Assembly (NCBI RefSeq): GCF_016858305.2
Contig: NZ_CP074436.1
Span: 1,818,001 to 1,882,000, forward strand
DNA from: Polaribacter sp. Q13
GTDB taxonomy: Bacteria > Bacteroidota > Bacteroidia > Flavobacteriales > Flavobacteriaceae
Reading direction: 5' to 3'
Length of the DNA: 64,000 nucleotides
Below are positions 44,270 to 52,619 of this stretch, in pieces. A program made the translations under genes and the position numbers. Below the pieces are notes generated by a model, which had not been told where the DNA came from, searched no databases, and worked only from the letters and a program-made list of their open reading frames with translations. Every line of letters begins with the position of its first letter. Position 1 is the first letter of the stretch.

Positions 44270-44977
44270 GTGCAACTATTTTATAATTCAGAAATTTCTA
44301 CAGAAACCACACAAATTACGTTTGATAAAATTGAGAGCAAACATATTGTACGTGTTTTACGCAAAAAAACAAATGATGTTCTAAAAATTACCAACGGAAA
44401 AGGTTTTTTGTTTGATGTAAAAATTATTCTTGCTAGTGATAAAAAATGTTTGGCAGAAGTGATTCATTTTGAAGAAAAACCAAAACCGTGGAATTATTAC
44501 CTGCATATTGCCATTGCTCCTACCAAGTTAAATGATCGAATTGAATGGTTTTTAGAAAAAGCCACAGAAATTGGTATTGATGAAATTACGCCAATTATTT
44601 GTTCTAATTCAGAACGTAGAATTGTAAAACTAGAACGTTTCGAAAAAATCATTCAGTCTGCAATGAAGCAATCTTTAAAATTTACGCTACCAAAATTAAA
44701 TGCACCTGTAAAATTAAATGATTTTATTAAACAAGATTTTGAAGGCAAGGTCTGTATTGCACATTGCGAAGAACAAGACAAAAACTTGTTACAATCTGTT
44801 ATAAAACCATCCGAAAAAACAACTATTTTAATTGGTCCTGAAGGTGATTTTTCTGTAGAAGAAATAAAAAAATGTTTAGCAAAAAACATGATTCCTATTT
44901 CTTTAGGCGAAAGTAGATTGCGCACAGAAACAGCTGCTTTAGTTACTGTAAACACTATTTCGTTTATCAATCAGTAA
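44270..44977 (+). CDS. rsmE: 16S rRNA (uracil1498-N3)-methyltransferase RsmE
   Basis: SPOUT methyltransferase that modifies U1498 of 16S rRNA with S-adenosylmethionine. The 235 residues have an N-terminal PUA-like domain (1-70; KIESKHIVRVLRKKTNDVLK) and the knotted SPOUT domain with IGPEGDFSVEEI and LGESRLRTETAAL, the SAM-binding knot. Start is GTG at 44270, which keeps the family start of MQLFY. Complete. Confidence 0.96.
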   Translation: MQLFYNSEISTETTQITFDKIESKHIVRVLRKKTNDVLKITNGKGFLFDVKIILASDKKCLAEVIHFEEKPKPWNYYLHIAIAPTKLNDRIEWFLEKATEIGIDEITPIICSNSERRIVKLERFEKIIQSAMKQSLKFTLPKLNAPVKLNDFIKQDFEGKVCIAHCEEQDKNLLQSVIKPSEKTTILIGPEGDFSVEEIKKCLAKNMIPISLGESRLRTETAALVTVNTISFINQ

Positions 44978-45016
44978 TTTTTACTATCTTGCTTTTAATT
45001 CTCACTAAAATAATTA

Positions 45017-45658
45017 ATGAAGCAAATTTTAATTCTATTATTTATATTTCTTAATTTCTATACCAACGCGCAAGATGTTGCCATTTTAAAATATAATGGT
45101 GGTGGAGATTGGTATGCAAATCCAACTGCAATTCCTAATTTAATAGACTTTGCAAACACCAATATTGGAACCCATATTTCTAAAAATCCACAATCAGTAA
45201 CGATTGGTACCGAAGACATTTTTAATTTCCCTATCCTCTTTATGACCGGACACGGAAATGTTTTGTTTTCTGATGAGGATGCTAATAATTTAAGAAATTA
45301 TTTAATTTCTGGCGGATTCCTGCATGTTTCAGACAATTATGGTTTAGATAAATACATCAGAAGAGAACTAAAAAAAGTCTTTCCTAAATTGGAATTCAAA
45401 GAAATTCCAAATAATCACCCTATCTACAGTCAGACTTTTAAATTCCCAAACGGTGTTCCTAAAATTCATGAGCATAATAAAAAGCCTGCACAGGGTTTTG
45501 GTCTATTTTACGAAGGAAGGTTGGTGGTTTTTTACGACTATGAAACAGATTTAAGTGATGGTTGGGAAGACGAAATTATACACAACGATCCTAAAAATAT
45601 CCGTGAAAAATCCTTAAAAATGGGTGCGAACATAATTGAGTTTGCTTTTAAGAATTGA
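45017..45658 (+). CDS. DUF4159 domain protein, exported
   Basis: A 213-residue protein with a signal peptide (KQILILLFIFLNFYTNA) and one DUF4159 domain: LKYNGGGDWYANPTAIPNL, then LFMTGHGNVLFSDEDANNL, FLHVSDNYGLDKYIRRELK, and YEGRLVVFYDYETDLSDGWE. The fold is related to class I glutamine amidotransferase-like domains. Function is unknown. A TATCTTGC box lies about 30 bases upstream of the ATG. The stop is followed directly by a heptamer array. Confidence 0.87.
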   Translation: MKQILILLFIFLNFYTNAQDVAILKYNGGGDWYANPTAIPNLIDFANTNIGTHISKNPQSVTIGTEDIFNFPILFMTGHGNVLFSDEDANNLRNYLISGGFLHVSDNYGLDKYIRRELKKVFPKLEFKEIPNNHPIYSQTFKFPNGVPKIHEHNKKPAQGFGLFYEGRLVVFYDYETDLSDGWEDEIIHNDPKNIREKSLKMGANIIEFAFKN

Positions 45659-45685
45659 GTTAGCTGTTAGCTGTTAGCTGTTAGC
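45659..45685 (+). repeat. tandem array of GTTAGCT heptamers
   Basis: Nearly four copies of GTTAGCT (27 bases), starting at the base after the DUF4159 stop codon. Third heptamer array in the window. Confidence 0.95.
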
Positions 45686-45701
45686 AACAATAAAAAACGA
45701 T

Positions 45702-45728
45702 ACGCCTTTGCAACTTTACGAGAAAAAA
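45702..45728 (+). repeat. CTTTGC-type element
   Basis: Reads CCTTTGCAACTTTACGAGAA then AAAAA, 16 bases after the heptamer array; related to the elements at 44186 and 33263. Confidence 0.65.
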
Positions 45729-45793
45729 ATAAAATTTGAACCAAGATTTTTTTGAAGCAAGAAAACCAGAAACCTTGAAACTTTTTTAAATAA

Positions 45794-46714
45794 ATGCAAA
45801 ACAACATAGATATAGACGATATTAAAATAAACTTTGATGAAAGTGGTTTATGGGTTTTAAACATTGCTATTGCCATTATTATGTTTGGAGTTGCTTTGGG
45901 TATTTCTATAGAAGATTTTAAAAGACTTTTTAAAAATCCTAAAATAGTATTTGTGGGTGTTTTATCGCAATTTATCTTATTGCCTGCTGCTACTTTTTTA
46001 GCTATTTTAATTATAGAACCTCATCCTAGTTTTGCTTTAGGAATGATGATGATTGCCGCATGTCCTGGCGGAAATGTCTCTAACTTTTTTAGTAAGATGG
46101 CTGGTGGAAATGCTGCTTTATCCGTTAGCTTAACAGCTTTTGCCACTTTAATATGTATAGTAATGACACCTCTAAATTTACAATTTTGGGGAAGTTTATA
46201 CGAACCTACCAATAAAATTTTAAAAACTGTTTCTTTAAATCCTTATGATTTATTTAAACTGGTTTCTATAATTTTAGGAATTCCTTTAATACTTGGAATG
46301 GTTATTAAACATTACCATTCGGAAGTGGCGAACAAGATAGAAAAAGTATTAAAACCGCTATCTATGTTGGTTTTTATTGCTTTAATTTTTATTGCTTTTT
46401 ATCAAAATTTAAATATTTTTATTCATCATATTCACCATGTACTGTTCTTAGTAATTTTTCACAATATATTTGCCTACATTTTAGGGTTTTATACCGCAAA
46501 AAGTTTTAAATTGAATAAAAAAGATTGTAAAACAATTGCAATGGAAACAGGCATACAAAATGGAGGCTTGGGTTTATTACTTATTTTCGGTTTCTTTGAA
46601 GGTTTAGGAGGAATGGCTTTATTAGCTGCTTTTTGGGGAGTTTGGGATGTTTTTTCTGGCATGGCATTAGCAACTTATTGGGGTAGAAAATCATCTTTAA
46701 AAATTATTAAATAA
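45794..46714 (+). CDS. bile acid:sodium symporter family protein
   Basis: A 306-residue membrane protein with about ten helices of the SBF/BASS family. Signatures are ASCPGGNVSNF-like AACPGGNVSNFFSKMAGGNA and METGIQNGGLGLLL, the two discontinuous-helix Na+/substrate regions (E-T-G-x-Q-N). The natural substrate in bacteria is usually not bile acid but an organic anion such as pantoate or keto-acids; not determined here. It begins an operon with the acyltransferase (1 base gap). Confidence 0.92.
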   Translation: MQNNIDIDDIKINFDESGLWVLNIAIAIIMFGVALGISIEDFKRLFKNPKIVFVGVLSQFILLPAATFLAILIIEPHPSFALGMMMIAACPGGNVSNFFSKMAGGNAALSVSLTAFATLICIVMTPLNLQFWGSLYEPTNKILKTVSLNPYDLFKLVSIILGIPLILGMVIKHYHSEVANKIEKVLKPLSMLVFIALIFIAFYQNLNIFIHHIHHVLFLVIFHNIFAYILGFYTAKSFKLNKKDCKTIAMETGIQNGGLGLLLIFGFFEGLGGMALLAAFWGVWDVFSGMALATYWGRKSSLKIIK

Positions 46715-46715
46715 A

Positions 46716-47768
46716 ATGGAAGTTTCTCAGATTTGGTTTCGTTTAGTACGTAAGTACGTTAAACTCGGACTAGTATTTTACACAAAAAAAATAAAAGTTG
46801 TTGGTTTAAAAAACGTTCCTAAAAAAGGTGCAGTACTTTTTGCAATAAATCATCCAAACGGATTGATAGACCCGTTAATTGTTACCACTAATAACCCAAG
46901 AGCAAGTTACTTTTTAGTAAAAGCAGCTGCTTTTAAAAATCCTATCATAGAAAAAATACTTAATTCTTTAAACCTAATTGCTATTTACAGAATGCGCGAC
47001 GGCATCGATCAATTGGCAAAAAACGAAGAAGTTTTTAATAAATGTTACGATATTTTTAATAGAGGTAAATCTTTAATGATTTTTCCGGAAGGGAGTGATT
47101 GTAGAGACAGAACGGTAAGACCTTTAAGTAAAGGCTTTACCAGAATTGTGTATGGAGCTATTGAAAAATATCCTGATTTACAGATACAAGTGGTACCTGT
47201 TGGACTTACCTACCAAAATGCTTCCCAGTTTCCTAGTAAAGTTGCTTTGCATTATGGAACACCTATTGATGCTAGCGAGATTTACGCCAATAATATACCT
47301 AGTAAATCTATAAACATTCTAAAAAACGAAGTTGTAAAGCAATTAAAAGAACTCTCTGTTTATATAGAAAAAGATGAAAACTACAACATAACTTTAACAA
47401 AGTTAAACGAAGCACAAGTAGATTTTACAGAAGTTAAAAAGGTGCAAGAAATGATTAAAACAAATACCTTTCCGCCTAAAAAAGAAGGTACTACTAACTA
47501 TTTAAAACCGCTTTATTACTTAATTATTTTAAATAGTATGATACACTATTTCATTTATAAAAAACAAGCCAAAAAGAATCCTGATATAGATTTTGTAGAT
47601 ACTTTTAGATATACGTATAACCTCTTTGTTTTACCTCTTTTTTATGCACTGCAAGCCTTTATTGTATGGTATTTATTTGGAAGCCAAATAGCTCTATTTT
47701 ATTTTACTTTTAGCTGTTTTATAATATTTATATACAGTAAATTTTCGCCAACAAATACGGAAGCTTAG
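46716..47768 (+). CDS. lysophospholipid acyltransferase family protein (PlsC-like)
   Basis: Membrane-associated acyltransferase of glycerophospholipid synthesis. The 350 residues carry the catalytic His-Asp motif NHPNGLIDPL (H-x5-D spacing, as in the NHPN-x-L-x-D subgroup) near 46 and the glycerol-phosphate site FPEGSDCRDRTVRPLSKGF near 120. C-terminal membrane helices are at about 255-270 and 300-340. The subgroup's exact acceptor is uncertain. Its end faces the convergent NagZ fusion gene, with a GTTTGAGCTC element between. Confidence 0.9.
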   Translation: MEVSQIWFRLVRKYVKLGLVFYTKKIKVVGLKNVPKKGAVLFAINHPNGLIDPLIVTTNNPRASYFLVKAAAFKNPIIEKILNSLNLIAIYRMRDGIDQLAKNEEVFNKCYDIFNRGKSLMIFPEGSDCRDRTVRPLSKGFTRIVYGAIEKYPDLQIQVVPVGLTYQNASQFPSKVALHYGTPIDASEIYANNIPSKSINILKNEVVKQLKELSVYIEKDENYNITLTKLNEAQVDFTEVKKVQEMIKTNTFPPKKEGTTNYLKPLYYLIILNSMIHYFIYKKQAKKNPDIDFVDTFRYTYNLFVLPLFYALQAFIVWYLFGSQIALFYFTFSCFIIFIYSKFSPTNTEA

Positions 47769-47828
47769 CTCTTAATATATAAAAAGTTGGCAAGCAAGTT
47801 TAGCCCTAATTAACTCTGCTTTAATATT

Positions 47829-47928
47829 TTATTGAGTCGTTGAATGCTTTGCATTTGTAGCAATTGTTTGAGCTCTTTTTTATTCTTTTTCTGAATAAAA
47901 AAAACCAGTGCGGAAAGCAGGAAATAGC
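47829..47928 (+). repeat. GTTTGAGCTC hairpin element, copy 2
   Basis: Reads GTCGTTGAATGCTTTGCATT..., then GTTTGAGCTC, hairpin arms TTTTTTATTC and GAATAAAAAAA, then GCGGAAAGCAGG. It lies between two convergent genes (acyltransferase and NagZ fusion) and could end transcription from both sides. The left flank differs more from copies 1 and 3. Confidence 0.65.
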
Positions 47929-47930
47929 TT

Positions 47931-50849
47931 CTAATCAATAATGGCGTCCTGAATAATTTGCTGAATTTCTGTACGCATATTGCTATTTACCAAACTTCTG
48001 TTTGCTGCCGTTGGATACACTCTATTAGACAAAAACACATACACAATTCCGCTTTGTGGATCTGCCCAAGTATACGTCCCTGTAAAACCAGAATGCCCAA
48101 AACTTTCATCGGAAACGCAACCACAGGTAGCCTTAACTCTAGGATTTAATTGTGGTTTATCGAAACCTAGCCCTCTACGTACATTTTTACCTGAAAAATA
48201 ACGATGGTTAAATTTATTTACTGTTTCCATTTTTAAATAACGTTTACCTCCATAATATCCTTTTTGCAAATACATCTGCATAATCTTAGCAACATCATTT
48301 GCATTGGCAAATAAACCAGCATGACCACCTACTCCACCTAACATTGCAGCCCCCTGATCATGTACATAACCTTGTATTAATTGGTTGCGATAATAATTGT
48401 CTTTTTCGGTAGGAATAATTTCATTCTTAGCAAACTTTTGTAGTGGTAAATAACTAGTTCTATTAGCCCCTAAAGATTGATAAAAATCTTCATCCACTAA
48501 TTTATTTAAAGGTTTATCGTATGTTTTCTCCAATGCTTCCTTAAATAGATAATAACCTAAATCGCTATATTTATAGCCCGCTTTTTCTCTTTGGTCTGCA
48601 TCTCTAATATATTTATAAATACTATCCTTATAACTCTTGTTTATATATAAGTTTTTTGCAACTTTTATAGCAAATTTTGCTGATTTTTTACTACTATAAA
48701 AACTAGGTAAGTTTTTATGAGTCACACTATCTTGAGTTGCCACATAAAAAGGAATCCATGCTTTTAATCTACCATAATGAGAAAGTATTTCTCTAACAGA
48801 AACAGCCGCTTTATTAGAACCTTTAAAACTAGGTAAGAGATCTTGTAGCTTTTCATTTAATGTAATTTTATGTTCTTCTTCTGCCTTCATTATTAAAGGT
48901 AAAGAGGCTAAAATTTTAGTAAGCGATGCCAAATCATACACATCAGAATTTTTTACTTTTTCACTCTTATCATCCGAGTGATGTCCATAACTTTTCTCTA
49001 ACACAATTTTACCATTTCTTGCCACTAAAACCTGAAAACCGGGTGCCATTTTTTTCTTTAAAATAATACTTGCTAAAGAATCTATCTTTTTTAATTTTAT
49101 GGATGATAAATTAGCTGCTTCTGGTATGGTGTACTCAAACCTATTAAGGTTTGATGTAAGAAAACCTCTACCTTCAAAAAACTCACCTCTAATAGAAACA
49201 GGTAATTTTCCCTTAGCTCCAAAAGCACCAAAAATTAATTGAGCAGATAATTGTTGCGACAGTTTACTATTCTGATAAGAAACAATAACACTTTCTATAT
49301 TTGTAAAAGTTTTTACCTGCAATAAACTATAAGGACTTGCAAATACATCTAAAATCACGGTATTATCTCTAGCAATTTCTTGCAACCAAACCAACTCTTT
49401 ATTAGTGAATTTATAGCTTTTCCATGGGTTTGTATTCGATTTATGAAAACCAACTAATACCAAATTATACGGTTTCAGTTTTTTAATAAGTCCATCTAGA
49501 TTATTATCAGAAATCATATCTACCTTGCCGTAGTTTTTCAGCATATTTACAAAATCGTACCCAGAATCATCCCCTAATTTTACGTATGCAATTTTCTTTT
49601 TTTCTAAATTTCTAACAGGTATATTTTCTCCAACATCCTTAACAACAGTTAAGGAACTTTTCACCAATTCTCTATGCAATAATTCATCTTGAATTGAATT
49701 TAAATCTTCATGAAGATTTTTTAATGATATCGGTTTGTACTTATTTAAACCCGCCCAATACTTTGCTTTTAAAATTTTACAAACAGAAACATCTATTCTT
49801 TCTTCTGTTAGCGTTTTTAATTCAACCGCTTTTTTAATTAAATTGATGGTTCCCGGAATCTCTTGCGGAATTAACAATAAATCATTCCCTGCCTGAATTG
49901 CTGCCAAATTAATTTCTGCTGATGTGGCATAATTAGCAGCACCTTTCATGTTTAAACCGTCGGTAATTACCAATCCTAAAAAACCTAATTTTTGTTGCAG
50001 TAAATTAGTCACTACGTTTTTAGATAAAGAAGTTGGCAATCTGCTATCAGATTCTAAACTGGGTATGCTTAAATGCGCTGTCATAACACTTGTTATACCT
50101 GCATCAAATACTTTTTTATACGGATACAATTCAATAGAATCTAAACGCGCCATATCAAAATTTAAAACAGGTAATGTTTGGTGAGAATCTGTTGCCGTAT
50201 CTCCATGACCCGGAAAATGTTTGGCATTTGCCAAAACCCCTTTACTTTGCATACCCTGTGTAAAAGCGATGGCTTTTTGAGTTACATTTTCTTTGTTTTC
50301 TCCAAAAGAACGATTACCAATAATTGGGTTATCCGGATTTGTATTGATATCTACAACTGGAGCAAAATTAATATTAATTCCTAATCTTTTGCAGTGTTTC
50401 CCTAAGTGCTCTCCAAATTCTTTAATTAAAGAATCGTTTCTAATAGCTCCCAATGTCATGTTCCAAGGAAAACGATAGGTATCTTTTAAACGCATGTCTA
50501 AACCCCATTCACCATCAAAACCAATTAATAAAGGCACTTTTGCAGAATCTTGATATTTATTTGTAAGCCTTGCTTGCTTTTCTGGCGTACCTTGCATAAA
50601 AATTAAATTACCCACATGATATTTTGTAATCATGCTAGTAATATAATCTTCGTGCTTTTTGTCTTTATTAGAATAGGCTTGTATCATAAATAACTGACCT
50701 ATTTTTTCATCTAAAGTCATATTTTTCACAATACTATCCACCCAAATATTTTGCGCTTCTGCATCTTTTGTAATTAAAGGATCTACACTTTGTGCAGATA
50801 AATTAAAAACAAAACTTATAAAAACGATTAATAGTAACTCTTTCTTCAT
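47931..50849 (-). CDS. beta-N-acetylhexosaminidase (GH3, NagZ-like) fused to serine beta-lactamase-type hydrolase
   Basis: A 972-residue exported protein: signal peptide (KKELLLIVFISFVFNLSAQ), GH3 domain (about 30-390) with the NagZ catalytic loop KHFPGHGDT (210-218) and the nucleophile region LVITDGLNMKGA (about 300), a GH3 C-terminal alpha/beta domain (about 400-570), then a class C beta-lactamase/PBP-like domain (about 590-972). The latter has SLTK (near 641) as Ser-x-x-Lys, YSDLGYYLF as the Tyr motif, and HSGFTGT as the KTG-like motif. It probably acts on peptidoglycan in the periplasm; the second domain may be an amidase/esterase rather than a resistance enzyme. Confidence 0.93.
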   Translation of the reverse strand: MKKELLLIVFISFVFNLSAQSVDPLITKDAEAQNIWVDSIVKNMTLDEKIGQLFMIQAYSNKDKKHEDYITSMITKYHVGNLIFMQGTPEKQARLTNKYQDSAKVPLLIGFDGEWGLDMRLKDTYRFPWNMTLGAIRNDSLIKEFGEHLGKHCKRLGININFAPVVDINTNPDNPIIGNRSFGENKENVTQKAIAFTQGMQSKGVLANAKHFPGHGDTATDSHQTLPVLNFDMARLDSIELYPYKKVFDAGITSVMTAHLSIPSLESDSRLPTSLSKNVVTNLLQQKLGFLGLVITDGLNMKGAANYATSAEINLAAIQAGNDLLLIPQEIPGTINLIKKAVELKTLTEERIDVSVCKILKAKYWAGLNKYKPISLKNLHEDLNSIQDELLHRELVKSSLTVVKDVGENIPVRNLEKKKIAYVKLGDDSGYDFVNMLKNYGKVDMISDNNLDGLIKKLKPYNLVLVGFHKSNTNPWKSYKFTNKELVWLQEIARDNTVILDVFASPYSLLQVKTFTNIESVIVSYQNSKLSQQLSAQLIFGAFGAKGKLPVSIRGEFFEGRGFLTSNLNRFEYTIPEAANLSSIKLKKIDSLASIILKKKMAPGFQVLVARNGKIVLEKSYGHHSDDKSEKVKNSDVYDLASLTKILASLPLIMKAEEEHKITLNEKLQDLLPSFKGSNKAAVSVREILSHYGRLKAWIPFYVATQDSVTHKNLPSFYSSKKSAKFAIKVAKNLYINKSYKDSIYKYIRDADQREKAGYKYSDLGYYLFKEALEKTYDKPLNKLVDEDFYQSLGANRTSYLPLQKFAKNEIIPTEKDNYYRNQLIQGYVHDQGAAMLGGVGGHAGLFANANDVAKIMQMYLQKGYYGGKRYLKMETVNKFNHRYFSGKNVRRGLGFDKPQLNPRVKATCGCVSDESFGHSGFTGTYTWADPQSGIVYVFLSNRVYPTAANRSLVNSNMRTEIQQIIQDAIID

Positions 50850-50874
50850 ATTTTTTTTACCCTATTTTTTTGGG

Positions 50875-51005
50875 CGTTTTAACAGGCTTTCACTACTCGC
50901 TTTTTTTAGGTTTGTTCTCGATACAATTACGCTAAAAAAGCGTAATCACTCGAACTACACCTAAAAAAGAGCTCAAACAAACCGTTCAATCCTTAACGCA
51001 ACCAA
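50875..51005 (-). repeat. GTTTGAGCTC hairpin element, copy 3 (long stem)
   Basis: On the minus strand: TGCGTTAAGGATTGAACGG..., GTTTGAGCTC, a long stem with outer arms TTTTTTAGGT and ACCTAAAAAAA (via AACAAACC), an inner GTTCGAG/ATCGAGAAC pair and a perfect 8-bp ATTACGCT/AGCGTAAT tip, then GCGAGTAGTGAAAGCC. The closing flanks are nearly identical to copy 1 (GCGAGTAATGAAAGCC), but the stem is much longer. It lies upstream of the NagZ fusion gene. Confidence 0.75.
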
Positions 51006-51039
51006 TTTGCAAGCTCAATTTAATAACTTAAAACAATTT

Positions 51040-51525
51040 TTATACCAAAAAACGTTTGTGCCAACTATCTTTTGCTGGAATCTCCCAATTGCTTTCAAAA
51101 TCTGCTTTTGTATTTACCATATTATTAAACACAATAGTTTCTCCAGTTACCTTCTGTTCTTTTGCAAACTGCTGAAAATCGAACAATTTTACTAAATTAA
51201 CATTGTCGTTATCTTTAAAAGTAACATTCATTTTATCCATTAAATCTAATTTCAATTCATTTTCTATTTCTTTAATAAAACGAACCGAACTATCTATAGA
51301 ACAACCAGACACATTATTAAAACTTTCATCTACTGCTAACACTAAAAACTGATTGTATTTTATAGTAAAAGAACCTTTTAAATCGTCTCCATGACGCGTC
51401 CATTGATTGATGAAATCTATTGCTTTTTCAGTAATAAATTCAACTTCTTTTGCAGTAAATTCTCTGTCGGATTGATAAATCCAAACGCGAGAATTATTTG
51501 GTAAATTTTTATATTCTGTAAACAT
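51040..51525 (-). CDS. conserved Bacteroidetes protein of unknown function
   Basis: A 161-residue cytosolic protein starting MFTEYKNLPNNSRVWIYQSD and containing FINQWTRHGDDLKGSFTIKY, GCSIDSSVRFIKEIENELKL and LFDFQQFAKE. Relatives are often labelled ABC transporter ATPase in databases, but no Walker A, signature or Walker B motif is present, so that name is not supported. The conserved W-x-x-H-G and G-C-S-x-D-S stretches suggest an enzyme, not identified. Confidence 0.8.
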   Translation of the reverse strand: MFTEYKNLPNNSRVWIYQSDREFTAKEVEFITEKAIDFINQWTRHGDDLKGSFTIKYNQFLVLAVDESFNNVSGCSIDSSVRFIKEIENELKLDLMDKMNVTFKDNDNVNLVKLFDFQQFAKEQKVTGETIVFNNMVNTKADFESNWEIPAKDSWHKRFLV

Positions 51526-51600
51526 TGTTTGTTGTGTAATTGTTTAACTGTGTAATTATCAGATTGGTTTAACCAATCTAAATTATAAGACTTAAAATAT

Positions 51601-51700
51601 TAAGTTCTTAGTTAACTATGAGATTTCTCATTAGTTAATATTGAGCGACGCCGAAATGCCTAAAAAGACTCATTTCGAAATGACAAAACCAAAAGACTCA
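51601..51700. repeat. degenerate intergenic repeat with GAAATGA / ATTTCGAAAT segments
   Basis: The gap 51526-51726 holds no gene. It contains AGATTGGTTTAACCAATCT (palindrome), GAGATTTCTCATTAGTTAAT, GAGCGACGCCGAAATGCC and CATTTCGAAATGACAAAA. These pieces resemble a dispersed Bacteroidetes repeat I know as ...GAGATTTCTCATT...GAAATGACA..., here decayed. Confidence 0.5.
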
Positions 51701-51726
51701 ACATGTGAGCGTGCTCCCTTGCTTTA

Positions 51727-52554
51727 CTATCTTAAATTAAATTTCTGTTGCAAAGCTTGTAACTTTTCTGCGTCAGACATTTGCTTTTTTGGAGCCGTCA
51801 TTCTTTCTTTAATTTCTTTCAACACCTTTTTGGTGTATAAAGGAAAGTCTGCATTTTGCATCCAGTTATTATACCCAGGGTTTTCTTTAAACACCTCTTC
51901 TACGGTTCTACCTTTGTATTTTCCGAAAGAGAAAATCTCTTGCTTTTCATCATTCATTAAAATAAAACCAGCAAAATCGGCTCTTTCTCCGTGTGTAGAA
52001 TATTCACTTAAAGCATCTACAGAATTCTCTATATCTTCATATTTATCTAACTGAGCCAACAAAATTTCATAGGTTGCATTGGTATCTGCTTCTGCTCCGT
52101 GTGCACCTTCTAATTCTTTACCACAGTAAAATTGATAACCTGCACTTAAAGTTCTTTGTTCCTTTTTATGAAAAATGACTTGCACATCAATGGCTTTTCT
52201 ATTTTTCATATCAAAGTCGATACCTGCTCGCATTAATTCTTCCGCTAAAAGTGGAATATCGAAACGGTTAGAATTAAAACCAGCTAAATCAGCATCACCA
52301 ATCATCTCATTAATTTTTGGTGCCAATTCTTTAAAAGTTGGTTCTGAAGCTACTTTTTCATTGGTAATTCCGTGTACATCTATTGAGCCTTGTGGAATTT
52401 CCATTTCCGGGTTTACCAACCAAGTTTTACTTTCTTTATTTCCGTTCGGAAACACTTTTAAAATTGCTATTTCTACAATTTTATCCGTTGCAATATTTAC
52501 ACCTGTTGTTTCTAAATCGAAAAATACGATTGGTTTAATAAGTTTTAATTCCAA
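51727..52554 (-). CDS. 3'-5' exonuclease, DnaQ-like (DEDDh)
   Basis: A 275-residue exonuclease. Motif Exo I is FFDLETTG (D13, E15), Exo II is in GFNSNRFDIPLLAEEL and Exo III is AHGAEADTNATYE (His-x4-Asp), giving the DEDDh set. The C-terminal 70 residues form a separate module, FSFGKYKGRTVEEVFKENPG followed by YNNWMQN, resembling the C-terminal domain of exonuclease X-type proteins. It is probably a DNA repair or nucleic-acid trimming enzyme; not the replicative epsilon subunit for certain. It follows PPK2 after 65 bases on the same strand. Confidence 0.9.
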   Translation of the reverse strand: MELKLIKPIVFFDLETTGVNIATDKIVEIAILKVFPNGNKESKTWLVNPEMEIPQGSIDVHGITNEKVASEPTFKELAPKINEMIGDADLAGFNSNRFDIPLLAEELMRAGIDFDMKNRKAIDVQVIFHKKEQRTLSAGYQFYCGKELEGAHGAEADTNATYEILLAQLDKYEDIENSVDALSEYSTHGERADFAGFILMNDEKQEIFSFGKYKGRTVEEVFKENPGYNNWMQNADFPLYTKKVLKEIKERMTAPKKQMSDAEKLQALQQKFNLR

Positions 52555-52619
52555 AATTTATTTTTTAAGTTTATTGCTCAACTTTGAATTTTCAATTCAA
52601 AACTTTGAACATTTTTTAT

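Noticed and set aside
51641..52054. 137-codon plus-strand frame
   Set aside because: Antisense to the exonuclease gene and partly in repeat DNA.
52555..52619. Another tandem repeat (CTTTGAA-like) between PPK2 and the exonuclease gene
   Set aside because: Only a short palindrome TTGAATTTTCAATTCAA and two loose CTTTGAA copies; too weak to call.
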